The position numbers and the translations under genes were made by a program. DNA of 64,000 nucleotides. It comes from an uncultured Microbacteriaceae bacterium. Lineage in GTDB: Bacteria > Actinomycetota > Actinomycetes > Actinomycetales > Microbacteriaceae. The notes under the pieces are model-generated. The model made no database searches. It saw only the letters and a list, made by a program, of their open reading frames with translations, and had not been told where the DNA came from. Of the stretch, positions 9,307 through 17,570 are shown one piece after another (position 1 is the first letter of the stretch; each line of letters begins with the position of its first letter). The stretch covers positions 1 through 64,000 of the forward strand of contig CAIOLM010000023.1 of the NCBI GenBank assembly GCA_903859205.1. Reading direction: 5' to 3'.

Positions 9307-10350
9307 CTAGGAGAGGTCCGCGATGGAGCCGCGGGTGACGAGTTTCGTAGGAAGCAAAATGGTTTCAACTCGTTTTGATGACGTTTCCATCTGAGCCACG
9401 AGCTTTGTCACGGCGAGTTGTGCCAGCTCATCTACCGGACGCTGAATAACAGTGATGCCGGGGTAGATTGCTTCGAGCCAGGTCGAATCATCAACGGTGA
9501 CGAGTGAAATGTCCTTACCGATGATGAGGTCACGTTCGGCGACGACTTTAAGCACGGCTTGGGCCATGTCGTTGTTGCTGGTGAAGATGACGCTGGGACG
9601 CATCGGCGAATCGCAGAGCTTCGCTGCCGCCTCGAGGGCGGTCTCAGGCGATTCATCGCAAAAAATCCAGTCGGCGCGAATCTTCTTCTGTTTCTGCGTT
9701 CCCGCAAGGAAACCTTTCACGCGGGATTCAATCGCGGAGTTCAGCAATTGGGGGACGTCACTCTGGTAGCCACTCACTGTTGGCGTTGCCACGAGAAAGG
9801 CTAAGTGGCGATGACCTAGCGCCACAGCGGAATCAACAGCAGCTTCACAGGAACTCGCGTCGTCAGTTGTGATGCTCGTTGCCTTCACGCCGGGCAGAAC
9901 ACGGTCAATGATGACGAGCGGAGTGCGTGACTTGGTAAGTGAAATGAGATGCTCGTGCCCCTCGGCTGTTGATGGAACAACAATGAGGCCGTCCACCCGT
10001 TTCTGGGTCAGGGTAATGATCGCCTCACGTTCGAGCACGACATCTTCGTTGGTGTTGAAAATCAGCACTTGGTAGCCCATTGCCCGCGCGGTATCAACGA
10101 TTCCCTTCGTGGCTCTATTGAAGAACACGTTCGTGAAGTCGGTGATGATGACTAGGCCGATGGTTCGAGTTTTACCCGCTCGCATCGACTGGGCGATGGC
10201 ATTTGGTTGGTAGCCGATTTTCTCGGCCGCAGCTTTGACGGCCGAAACCGTGATGGGAGAAATGCGGCCGTATCCCGAGAGCGCGCGACTCGCGGTGGCG
10301 CGCGACACACCAGCAGCCGAAGCGACGTCGTTGAGGGTGGGCTTTGCCAT
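9307..10350 (-). CDS. LacI family transcriptional repressor
   Basis: A 347-residue regulator. The N-terminal helix-turn-helix and hinge read TLNDVASAAGVSRATASRALSG (residues about 4-25) with the hinge region QSMRAGKTRTIGLVI. A periplasmic-binding-protein-like ligand domain follows to the end. It is divergently transcribed from the sugar ABC importer, and the 194 bp between them hold a LacI-type palindrome (10450-10477), so it most likely represses that operon until a sugar binds. The identity of the sugar is not visible. The ATG at 10350 is right for the family. Confidence 0.93.
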   Translation of the reverse strand: MAKPTLNDVASAAGVSRATASRALSGYGRISPITVSAVKAAAEKIGYQPNAIAQSMRAGKTRTIGLVIITDFTNVFFNRATKGIVDTARAMGYQVLIFNTNEDVVLEREAIITLTQKRVDGLIVVPSTAEGHEHLISLTKSRTPLVIIDRVLPGVKATSITTDDASSCEAAVDSAVALGHRHLAFLVATPTVSGYQSDVPQLLNSAIESRVKGFLAGTQKQKKIRADWIFCDESPETALEAAAKLCDSPMRPSVIFTSNNDMAQAVLKVVAERDLIIGKDISLVTVDDSTWLEAIYPGITVIQRPVDELAQLAVTKLVAQMETSSKRVETILLPTKLVTRGSIADLS

Positions 10351-10390
10351 GCATTTATTCTCTCGTGGAGTTCACTCCCAGACTGACGTT

Positions 10391-10404
10391 ATAGAAACGT
10401 TATC
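10391..10404. promoter_or_regulatory. weak LacI-like operator near the repressor start
   Basis: The segment around AACGTTAT centred on the CG at 10398-10399 resembles a degenerate LacI-family site (central CpG, AAC/GTT half-sites). It is 41 bp upstream of the repressor start, so it could be an autoregulatory site. The symmetry is imperfect, and I rate it low. Confidence 0.28.
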
Positions 10405-10449
10405 GGTTCAGGTTGCACAAACTTAAAACAATCTGAGACGATAAAGACA

Positions 10450-10477
10450 CGTTTTGCGAGAACGCTCTCGCAAAACG
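10450..10477. promoter_or_regulatory. 28-bp palindrome, probable LacI-type operator of the sugar importer
   Basis: Two perfect 12-bp arms, CGTTTTGCGAGA (10450-10461) and TCTCGCAAAACG (10466-10477), flank ACGC. The core GAGAACGCTCTC has the central CpG and near-symmetry typical of LacI-family operators. It sits 68 bp upstream of the binding-protein gene and just downstream of a TTGCAC (10413) / GATAAA (10440) promoter-like pair, a position suited to repression. The cognate regulator is likely the divergent repressor. Confidence 0.7.
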
Positions 10478-10544
10478 ACACAAAATGCAACGGCGCTGCT
10501 GAATTTTATGTATCGCCTTGCTCTAACAACTAGGAGATATCTAA

Positions 10545-11531
10545 ATGAAGCGTTCTTTCAAGATCGCCGCAGCAATTGGAGTTGTCGCTGCACTGGGGCT
10601 CGGTGCAACCGCTTGCTCCGGTGGCGGCTCTGACAAGCCCATCAAGATTGCTTTCGTAATGGGTGCCGAGTCGGACCCCTTCTTCCAGGCCATGAAGGTC
10701 GGAGCAGAGGAAGAGGCTAAGGCTGAAGGCGTTACTCTCATCTGGCAGGGCGACCCCTCGCACTACGACGTCGCAACTCAGGTTCCGATTGTTGACAACG
10801 TCATCGCGCAGAAGCCCGACGGACTTGTTCTAATCCCGACTGACCCCAATGGTCTTCAGGCTTCGAACGACAAGGCCATCGCAGCCGGTATCGCTGTTGC
10901 CAACGTTGACACTCACGTTGCCGACCTCTCGAAGGTTGTTACCTTCATTACCGGTGACAACGGTGACGGTGGTGCAAAGGCTGCTGACGCTATTGCCACC
11001 AAGATCGGTTACGCGGCAGGCAACAAGTACGAAGTTGTTGTTGGTCTGACCTCGGCCACCGCTACCACCAACGTCGCTCGTCTCGAAGGCTTCAAGAAGG
11101 CCATCGCTGACAAGTACCCCGGCATCGAGATCAAGGACGTTGCTTACTCGGCATCGAACCCTCAGACCGCTGCTTCGAACGTTCAGAACTGGCTGACCAA
11201 GTTCCCCAAGCTTTCGGGAATCTTTGCGATTGACGGAACGAACGCTTCGGGTGCTGCTGCTGCCCTCCAGGCCAAGAACCTGACCGGCAAGATTGCTCTG
11301 GTTGGCTACGACGCCTACCCTGCTAACGTTGCACTGATCAAGTCGGGTGTCTTCACCGCTCTGATTGCACAGGACCCTGCTGCTGAGGCTCGCCTCGCCA
11401 TCAAGACCCTTGTTGCTTACATCAAGAGCAAGAAGAGCCCTGCTCAGCGCGATGTAGTTATCGCTAACGTAACTCTTGACGCCAAGACCTCAGAGGCTGA
11501 CCTCAAGAAGTACACCTACGTAGCTAACTAA
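10545..11531 (+). CDS. sugar ABC transporter substrate-binding lipoprotein (type I periplasmic binding protein)
   Basis: A 328-residue lipoprotein with a signal peptide and lipobox LGATAC (lipidated Cys24), so it is anchored outside the membrane. The body is a type I sugar-binding fold of the RbsB/FrcB class. It opens with KIAFVMGAESDPFFQAMKVGAEEEA, has DGLVLIPTDPNG near residue 95, FITGDNGDGGAKAAD, and a second-lobe FAIDGTNASGAAAALQ. AGGAGA precedes the ATG. It is the first gene of a four-gene operon with permease, ATPase and aldose epimerase under the LacI-type repressor. A pentose or hexose is likely the ligand; the exact sugar is not determinable. Confidence 0.93.
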   Translation: MKRSFKIAAAIGVVAALGLGATACSGGGSDKPIKIAFVMGAESDPFFQAMKVGAEEEAKAEGVTLIWQGDPSHYDVATQVPIVDNVIAQKPDGLVLIPTDPNGLQASNDKAIAAGIAVANVDTHVADLSKVVTFITGDNGDGGAKAADAIATKIGYAAGNKYEVVVGLTSATATTNVARLEGFKKAIADKYPGIEIKDVAYSASNPQTAASNVQNWLTKFPKLSGIFAIDGTNASGAAAALQAKNLTGKIALVGYDAYPANVALIKSGVFTALIAQDPAAEARLAIKTLVAYIKSKKSPAQRDVVIANVTLDAKTSEADLKKYTYVAN

Positions 11532-11559
11532 CACACAACAACGAGAAATAGGTTTCACC

Positions 11560-12606
11560 ATGGTTGACAGCAAGCAGAGCGTCACGGTCAAGGAGCGAAT
11601 CCAGGGATTTGTGGGCAACCAAACAGCATTGCTGATTTTGGTTCTCTTCATTCTCTCGGGCGTCTTCACCGCTCTTTCGGGAGGATCTTTCCTGAGCACG
11701 AGCGTTGGAAGCACCATCCTCACTGACTGGGGCTCGTACATCCTGCTTGCTGTTGCCGAAACCATCGTGGTTATCAGCGGTGGCATCGACCTTTCGGTCG
11801 GTGCCACCCTGAGCCTCTCGACAGTGACGGCTGGCTGGGTCCTTGTTAACGGACTTCACCTCGATGCCAGCATCACCGGCCCGGCAGCTTGGCCTTATCT
11901 GCTGCTGGCACTTCTCGTCGCAGTCCTCACTGGGCTCGCGGTTGGAGCAATAAACGCAGTACTCATCAACATCTTCAAGATCGTTCCCTTCATTGCGACC
12001 CTCGCCACTTTCGGTGCTGCCGCGGGCATGGCGATCATCGTTTCGGGCGGCATGCCGCTGCAGGGCCCCAACGACTTTGGGCTCATCAATCCCCTGCGCA
12101 TTCCGGGAATTGACCCGAAGATTTTTGACACGGGCCTCTTCTCGCCCCTCATCATCTTGATGGCCCTTGTGACCGTGGTGGTAGGGCTGTTCCTCCATAA
12201 GGCACGCTTCGGCCTCTACACATTCGCCATCGGTTCGAACACGTTCGCTGCTCGCGCTGCTGGCATCAGCGTGGCTCGCCACACCTCAAAGATTTATCTG
12301 CTTGCTGGCGCTCTCTCTGGTGTCGCCGGCTTCTACGCCTACGTGCGCCTCGGCGGTGGCTCGCCATCGTCCGGCACCGGAATGGAGCTGTATGCGATTG
12401 CGGCTACGGTCATCGGTGGAGCTTCTCTCATGGGTGGTGTCGGCCGCATGTGGGGCACCGTCATCGGAACACTTATTCTCATCACCGTTCAGAGTGGTCT
12501 ACTCATGATCGGTGTCGCCACTGACTGGAAGCAGATTGTTGTTGCGGTTCTGATTGCGGGTGCAGTTGCGGTCCAGACTCTCCAGAAGAAGAACGGTGCA
12601 CGCTAA
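11560..12606 (+). CDS. sugar ABC transporter permease (RbsC/FrcC type)
   Basis: A 348-residue polytopic membrane protein of the BPD_transp_2 family, which carries sugars in ribose/fructose-type importers. Eight to ten hydrophobic segments are visible. The family signature GGIDLSVGATLSLS lies near residue 75, AINAVLI near 128, and the EAA-like cytoplasmic loop GSNTFAARAAGISVARHTSKIYLLAGALSGVAGF (residues about 227-260). GGASLMGGVGRMWGTVIG is the conserved late loop. It lies 28 bp after the binding protein with its own weak ribosome site, and its stop overlaps the ATPase start by one base. Confidence 0.93.
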   Translation: MVDSKQSVTVKERIQGFVGNQTALLILVLFILSGVFTALSGGSFLSTSVGSTILTDWGSYILLAVAETIVVISGGIDLSVGATLSLSTVTAGWVLVNGLHLDASITGPAAWPYLLLALLVAVLTGLAVGAINAVLINIFKIVPFIATLATFGAAAGMAIIVSGGMPLQGPNDFGLINPLRIPGIDPKIFDTGLFSPLIILMALVTVVVGLFLHKARFGLYTFAIGSNTFAARAAGISVARHTSKIYLLAGALSGVAGFYAYVRLGGGSPSSGTGMELYAIAATVIGGASLMGGVGRMWGTVIGTLILITVQSGLLMIGVATDWKQIVVAVLIAGAVAVQTLQKKNGAR

Positions 12607-13379
12607 TGACTGGCAAAGTAATCTACGAAGTAAAAGACGTCTCCAAGCGCTACGGCTCTGTGGTTGCTCTTGACGGAGCTAGTCTCAGGCTCCACGCGGG
12701 CGAAGTTGTTGGACTCGTCGGTGACAACGGCGCAGGAAAATCCACCCTGGTAAAAGTTCTTTCGGGCGCCCATGACCCAGACGGCGGTCACATTTACCTT
12801 GACGGTGAAGAGGTTCGCTGGCATTCGCCCCGTCAGGCGCTCGAAGCCGGCATCGAGACCCTATACCAAGAAAGTGGACTCGCACCCCACTTGACCGTGT
12901 CGCAGAACGTCTTCTTGGGCCGCGAAAAGTTTGTTAAGGGCTTCTTGGGCAAGTTAGGTTTTCTGGCTCGCAAAACGATGGAAGACGAAGCGCACCGTGA
13001 CCTCGAGGCCGTCGGCATTGCGGTTCCGGCATCGAACCGGTCTGTTTCGCAACTCTCAGGTGGTCAGCGCCAGGCTGTGGCTATTGGCCGTGCTGTTGCG
13101 TGGGCGCGAAAGGTGATCATCCTGGATGAACCGACGAACCATCTTGGCGCGCGTCAGGCGGGTGAGGTTCTCGAAGTTATTAAGGCGGCGAAGAAAAAGG
13201 GTCTGGGCGTCATCTTCATCTCGCACACTCTGCCGCACGTGCTTGAAGTCACCGACCGCATCGTTGTGCTTCGTTTGGGCAAGATTGTAAAGGATGCCCC
13301 TACGGCACACTTTAATGGGGACACTCTGGTTGGAATGATCACGGGAACGATCACCACCCTCGCCGCTGACAAAGAATAG
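12606..13379 (+). CDS. sugar ABC transporter ATP-binding protein (single nucleotide-binding domain)
   Basis: A 257-residue ATPase. Walker A is GDNGAGKST (about 38-46), the Q-loop follows near residue 87, the signature is LSGGQRQAVAIGRA (about 140) and Walker B is VIILDEPTNHLG. The H-loop is FISHTLPHV. Importers of the RbsA type carry two fused ATPase domains (about 500 residues); this one has a single domain as in FrcA-type systems, so it presumably works as a homodimer with the permease. It overlaps the permease stop (TAATG). The Asn-His pair after DEPT is the FrcA/RbsA-like variant of the usual DEPTSAL. Confidence 0.92.
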   Translation: MTGKVIYEVKDVSKRYGSVVALDGASLRLHAGEVVGLVGDNGAGKSTLVKVLSGAHDPDGGHIYLDGEEVRWHSPRQALEAGIETLYQESGLAPHLTVSQNVFLGREKFVKGFLGKLGFLARKTMEDEAHRDLEAVGIAVPASNRSVSQLSGGQRQAVAIGRAVAWARKVIILDEPTNHLGARQAGEVLEVIKAAKKKGLGVIFISHTLPHVLEVTDRIVVLRLGKIVKDAPTAHFNGDTLVGMITGTITTLAADKE

Positions 13380-13390
13380 AGCAGCCCATC

Positions 13391-14320
13391 TTGGTAGCTG
13401 CCTCTGGGGAACAGTACGTTCTCACACACGTTTCATCCGGCGGTGTTTATCGTGCCGTGATTGCTCAGGTGGGGGCATCCTTGCGGGTGTTCACCATTGA
13501 TGACATCGAACTCGTTGAGCCCTACGGGGAGGATCAGCGCAGACCCCTGTGTGCTGGCGCAATCATGACCCCGTGGGTTAACCGCCTTGACGGCGGTACC
13601 TGGGTTCACAACGGTGCGACCCTTCACAACGAAATCAATATTGTTGATCAGCGGAACGCCAACCATGGACTCTTGCTCGATCATTTGTACGACGTGGAGC
13701 TGCAATCGGAATCCGCTGTCACTCTGCACGCCACCATCACGCCGCGTCCTGGCTACCCATTTCTCGTTGACACGTGGGTCACGTACGAATTGAGCGAAGA
13801 AGGACTTACGGTCACGCACCGCGCCGTGAACCGATCGAGTGAGGCGGCCCCGTTCGCCACGGGCGCTCATCCGTACTTCAAGTTCTCGGCAGTTGAGACT
13901 CGCGAGTTGAAGCTCTACAGCGAGGCTGCAACTCAGACCGTCGTCGATGACCGCCAAATTCCTGTTTCAACGCGACCGACCGCGGGTACCGAGTTTGATT
14001 TCCGAGACGGAATTCGGGTCGGCGACGGTCGCGTTGATGAGGACTTCACTGACTTGCCTCTGGCTGAAGATGGGAACTCCCACGTCTATCTCAAAGCAGA
14101 CGATGGTCGTGGACTGGATGTCTGGCAAGATGCCACTTTCAAGCACGTCGTGATCTTCACACCCGATTATTTCCCAGCCGCCGACGGCACGGCTGTATAC
14201 GTAGCGGCTATAGAGCCGTCAACCGCGGCACCCAACGCTTTCAATAACGGCGTCGATCTCACGTGGCTCGAGCAGGGCGAATGGTTCGAAGCTCGATGGG
14301 GAGTTTCGGTCACCCTTTAA
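13391..14320 (+). CDS. aldose 1-epimerase (mutarotase) family protein
   Basis: A 309-residue enzyme that interconverts sugar anomers. It shows the family features NRLDGGTW, ANHGLL, the His motif TGAHPYFKF near 157, and the C-terminal Glu segment AAIEPSTAAPNAFNNGVDL, where the Glu acts as catalytic base in the family. The likely start is TTG 13391, 11 bp after the ATPase stop; no good Shine-Dalgarno is visible, so a small start error is possible. As the last gene of the LacI-controlled importer operon it probably converts the imported sugar anomer for downstream metabolism. No sugar kinase is present in the operon. Confidence 0.85.
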   Translation: MVAASGEQYVLTHVSSGGVYRAVIAQVGASLRVFTIDDIELVEPYGEDQRRPLCAGAIMTPWVNRLDGGTWVHNGATLHNEINIVDQRNANHGLLLDHLYDVELQSESAVTLHATITPRPGYPFLVDTWVTYELSEEGLTVTHRAVNRSSEAAPFATGAHPYFKFSAVETRELKLYSEAATQTVVDDRQIPVSTRPTAGTEFDFRDGIRVGDGRVDEDFTDLPLAEDGNSHVYLKADDGRGLDVWQDATFKHVVIFTPDYFPAADGTAVYVAAIEPSTAAPNAFNNGVDLTWLEQGEWFEARWGVSVTL

Positions 14321-14620
14321 CACTGCGAAGCGCGGCCGGCGACTGTTTGAGATGCCGTCGACTGTTCGCCGTTTCGACGTGAAAGTGAGTTTTTGAGCAC
14401 CTGCGCCCGAGCGAGAGCGACTCAGGGTAAAACACCTACTCGTGACGTTAAAAATGTGGTCTAGAGAAAATCGCTGGAAATCCCGCAATTTCTGTTTTGC
14501 CAGCGTAAAACTTTCTGAACGTTAGGTGTATTTGCACTCCGCAGGTTGGTGGCGAGGGCGTTTTTTGGTACAGTCTTTATAATCCGCTCACGCTCGAGCC
14601 AAACAAATTTGGGGAAATTA
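14321..14620. other. 300-bp intergenic region with nested inverted repeats
   Basis: No convincing gene. It holds CGCTGG (14472-14477) / CCAGCG (14500-14505), nested inside ACACCTA (14432-14438) / TAGGTGT (14523-14529), with A/T-rich surroundings, and a perfect -10 hexamer at 14578. It separates the sugar operon from the surface polysaccharide locus and probably contains the promoter of the latter. Confidence 0.5.
14578..14583 (+). promoter_or_regulatory. -10 box (TATAAT) of the secreted-protein/DUF4012 unit
   Basis: A perfect TATAAT lies 37 bp upstream of the ATG at 14621, after a run of six T. No good -35 at 17-bp spacing is seen, so activation or an unusual -35 is possible. Confidence 0.5.
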
Positions 14621-15331
14621 ATGAAGAGCATCACCAAGGCCACGGTTGCCGTCGTCGCAGCTGCCACCCTGGTCGCGGGTACCGCCGTTGCAGCCTCCGC
14701 TTATCCGGCAGGCACGCCCATGACTCTGTCATTGACGAAGACTGCCTACTCGGCTGGCGCCACGAACGTGCGCGTTAAGGCTGCTCACGTCAAGCCCGGC
14801 TGCATCGTCTCTTTCGGATATGACAACCAGAACGTTCGCAATGACGACACCGGTGACTACGACCAGAACGACGCCGTTGCTGTTGCATCGGGCAATACCC
14901 CCTACACCACACTTTTTGCGCCTCGCGTTGCAGGCGATTACAGCCTGATTGCTGAGACCGAGAGCTACTGCACCCCGACTTCCTACGACCGGGCCACTGC
15001 AACAGTTCGAGTGGGCAAGGCCGTTGACGTGAGCATCAACTACAACACTGCGGTCAAAAAGACCATCACCGTCTCGGGTACGGTGAGGACGGGCTCGACC
15101 GCTGTCATCGGTCAGTCGCTCAACGTGAGCCTGATCAACAACGCAACCGGAGCCGTCGTCAAGACCATTGTCGCCAAGAGTGCTGCGGCTGGGTACACCG
15201 CAAAGTTCACCGCTCTCACCGCAGGAACGGTGTACAAAGCTCGCGTAACGATCTCGCCGAACGCGGCTAACTTCCTCGACACCGTCGGTGGAACTGTAAC
15301 CTCCATGCGTCTGGCAAAGGTTGCCCGCTAA
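14621..15331 (+). CDS. secreted Ig-like beta-domain protein, function unknown
   Basis: A 236-residue exported protein; I chose ATG 14621 because a clear signal peptide starts there (MKSITKATVAVVAAATLVAG, cleavage probably after AASA near residue 27). The mature part is Thr/Ser/Val-rich beta-type sequence with two repeats of an Ig-like or fibronectin-like layout (about 28-125 and 128-225). A possible disulfide joins the Cys in KPGCIVS and the Cys in SYCTPT. There is no catalytic motif and no LPxTG anchor. The stop overlaps the start of the DUF4012 gene by 11 bp, so the two are probably made together. I do not recognise a named family. Confidence 0.75.
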   Translation: MKSITKATVAVVAAATLVAGTAVAASAYPAGTPMTLSLTKTAYSAGATNVRVKAAHVKPGCIVSFGYDNQNVRNDDTGDYDQNDAVAVASGNTPYTTLFAPRVAGDYSLIAETESYCTPTSYDRATATVRVGKAVDVSINYNTAVKKTITVSGTVRTGSTAVIGQSLNVSLINNATGAVVKTIVAKSAAAGYTAKFTALTAGTVYKARVTISPNAANFLDTVGGTVTSMRLAKVAR

Positions 15332-17123
15332 GGCCGCCAGTACCCGCGCCCGTAAGGTCATCGCCATTGTTGCGGTGACCTTCGGTCTTCTAGCGGTGTA
15401 TCTGGGAATTCGCCTCACAATCCTTGCGTTTAACCTCAACTCGGCATACAGCTCTGCGTCGATTGCACTATCAAGTGGCGCTTCCGGCTCTGCCGAGCAA
15501 CTCAAAGAGACGATAGCCGCCATCAGCGCCAACACAAGCTGGGCTGCCAACTCAGCCCAAGACCCACTCATTGCTGCGCTCGATGTGGTTCCCTTCGTCG
15601 GTGCTGATGTTCACGCAATTCGCACTGCGGCGATCTCGATCAACGAATTAGTCATGAGCGGTGAGCCGGTGTTCGAGCTTGCCACCGTTGTGCAGTCGCG
15701 TATCCAAGACAAGAAGTCACCGCTAGGTGACAAGCAACTCGTTCTGGGTCTACGCGACGGCATCAACGAGCTGACAAGTGCGGCGCACCAGGCTGTTGCA
15801 GACTTCGCGAGTGTCAACACTGACAAACTCCACTTCGGTCTCGGCCCCAAGATGAGGGAGCTCAAGGCCGTTTTTTCCCGTGCCGATGCGGGGTTGACCA
15901 GCCTCAAACCGTCAGCGAATGTTGTGACGACCCTGTTTGCCGAGCAAGAGAAGCAGACGTGGTTCGTCGCTACGCAAAACCTTGCCGAGCTGCGCGCAAC
16001 CGGCGGACTACTCGGCTCGTATGCCGTGATCCAGGTAGAGAACGGCTCAGTCAAGCTCCTCAAGGCTGGCGCAGACAAATCGCTCTTGGCCAAGGGCGCC
16101 GTCGATTACAGCGTCTACCCCGAAAGTATCCGTGACCTCTGGGGAGCTGACCTCGCCGACTGGCGCGACTTCGGTGTTTCGGCTCACGTTCCTTACACGG
16201 CTGAACTCATCCAGAGCGCGTACGAGCAAAAGTTTGGCCTGCGTGTTGATGGCGTCCTCTTCCTCGGCCAGGGCGAACTCGCCAAGTTGCTCGGGGCAAC
16301 CGGCGGACTAAATATCTGGGGTCAAAAGATCGACTCAACCAATGCGGTTTCGTTCCTGACCAAGACGATCTACGCCCGCTACACCGACGTCGACAAGAAG
16401 AACGCCTTTGTGTCTACGCTCATGGCGCAGTTGCTCCCCAAGCTCTCCTCGTCGAGTCTCAACCTGAGTGGTCTTTTGACCGCTTCGGCGAATGACACGA
16501 CTGGCGACCAGCCGGCGATGTGGTCGGCCGATGCCGAACAAGAGAAGATCATTCAGCGCTTGGGCATCGGCGGCGAGGTTAGTTCGGCTCCGGGTTCAAA
16601 CGTCACGGTGTCTGTCAACAACGCCGGCGGCAACAAGCTTGACGCGTATTTCACTCTTTCGGCCAAGTACGCGCAGTCCACCTGTGGAGTCGAGACCACG
16701 GACGGCCTCAAGGGGCGCCAGTCTCGCGTGACCATCACCGTCAAGAATGGCGCTCCCCGCAGGGGCCTGCCCGCCTACGTCAACCCGCGCCTCGATCTGA
16801 TTTACGGTCAGTCGTATGTAAAAGGCAGCAACCGCGAGCTTGTGACGGTCTACGCCCCAGTCGGATCGAGTGACAATGGCATGAAGCTCGATGGCAAAGT
16901 CGCCGACTTCGTTTACGGAACCGATCGCGAACACCCTGTCTTCGTGTTCGAGGTGCTGCTGAACCCTGGCCAAACACGCACGCTCGAGGTGAATTTCATC
17001 GAGCCGACCATCGACGCCAAGGGAGTGGCGGTATCGACCAAGCCGTCGCTGCGCGTGACGCCCATGATTGCCCGCCCGACGACATCCATCACGACCTCGG
17101 GCGCGTGCCCGGTGGCCGGTTAG
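15321..17123 (+). CDS. DUF4012 domain-containing membrane-anchored protein
   Basis: A 600-residue protein starting at TTG 15321 inside the end of the preceding gene, with AAAGG just upstream. A single N-terminal transmembrane helix (about 15-36, IAIVAVTFGLLAVYLGI) anchors a large extracellular domain. The middle part with NLAELRATGGLLGSYAV, GADLADWRDFGV and LLGATGGLNIWGQ matches the actinobacterial DUF4012 family. A C-terminal beta-rich region (about 430-590) follows. DUF4012 genes are typically found in exopolysaccharide loci, as here; the biochemical function is unknown. Its stop overlaps the convergent vanZ-like stop by 4 bp. Confidence 0.88.
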   Translation: MPAKAASTRARKVIAIVAVTFGLLAVYLGIRLTILAFNLNSAYSSASIALSSGASGSAEQLKETIAAISANTSWAANSAQDPLIAALDVVPFVGADVHAIRTAAISINELVMSGEPVFELATVVQSRIQDKKSPLGDKQLVLGLRDGINELTSAAHQAVADFASVNTDKLHFGLGPKMRELKAVFSRADAGLTSLKPSANVVTTLFAEQEKQTWFVATQNLAELRATGGLLGSYAVIQVENGSVKLLKAGADKSLLAKGAVDYSVYPESIRDLWGADLADWRDFGVSAHVPYTAELIQSAYEQKFGLRVDGVLFLGQGELAKLLGATGGLNIWGQKIDSTNAVSFLTKTIYARYTDVDKKNAFVSTLMAQLLPKLSSSSLNLSGLLTASANDTTGDQPAMWSADAEQEKIIQRLGIGGEVSSAPGSNVTVSVNNAGGNKLDAYFTLSAKYAQSTCGVETTDGLKGRQSRVTITVKNGAPRRGLPAYVNPRLDLIYGQSYVKGSNRELVTVYAPVGSSDNGMKLDGKVADFVYGTDREHPVFVFEVLLNPGQTRTLEVNFIEPTIDAKGVAVSTKPSLRVTPMIARPTTSITTSGACPVAG

Positions 17124-17527
17124 CGACGGGGGAGGTACTTCGTGCAGATCACACCGATGGCAAACCCCAGTGAATTGGCGATGACGTCACTCGCCGTGGC
17201 GAAGCGATGGGGCAAAAGCGCTGCCTGCACGAGCTCCGCGCTCAGTGAGATGGCGACTCCGATGGCGAGCAGTGCCGCACTCGGCAAACGAATCAGCCTT
17301 CGTGCGACCAGTCCTGCCGGCACAAACACCAGCACATTCGTGACCTGCTCGAGCACCGGGTATGTGATCCACGTGGCCGCGGGTGTAGCCGCGCACCAAG
17401 CCAGGAAGTGCTGCACCACGGGTGACACCCCATCGAGCCCGTCGATGGGCTCAGGCCAGCTCAGCAGCACGACGAGGCCGGCGGCGTACAACGCCCCGGC
17501 TGCGTACCACCACGCTCGTGCCGTCAC
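17120..17527 (-). CDS. VanZ-like family membrane protein
   Basis: A 135-residue membrane protein beginning at GTG 17527. Four hydrophobic helices are visible (about 7-23, 52-75, 83-100, 112-128). The VanZ core ISLSAELVQAALLPHRFATASDVIANSLG (residues about 92-121; key E, Q, R, D and N) is clear. VanZ-like proteins were first seen with teicoplanin resistance, but most are envelope proteins of unknown function and many lie in polysaccharide loci. It is on the opposite strand between the DUF4012 gene and the BY-kinase gene, 43 bp from the latter's start. Confidence 0.85.
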   Translation of the reverse strand: MTARAWWYAAGALYAAGLVVLLSWPEPIDGLDGVSPVVQHFLAWCAATPAATWITYPVLEQVTNVLVFVPAGLVARRLIRLPSAALLAIGVAISLSAELVQAALLPHRFATASDVIANSLGFAIGVICTKYLPRR

Positions 17528-17570
17528 TAGTTCTCCTCGCGAACGAAACCTATAAGAAAGATACGACGGA

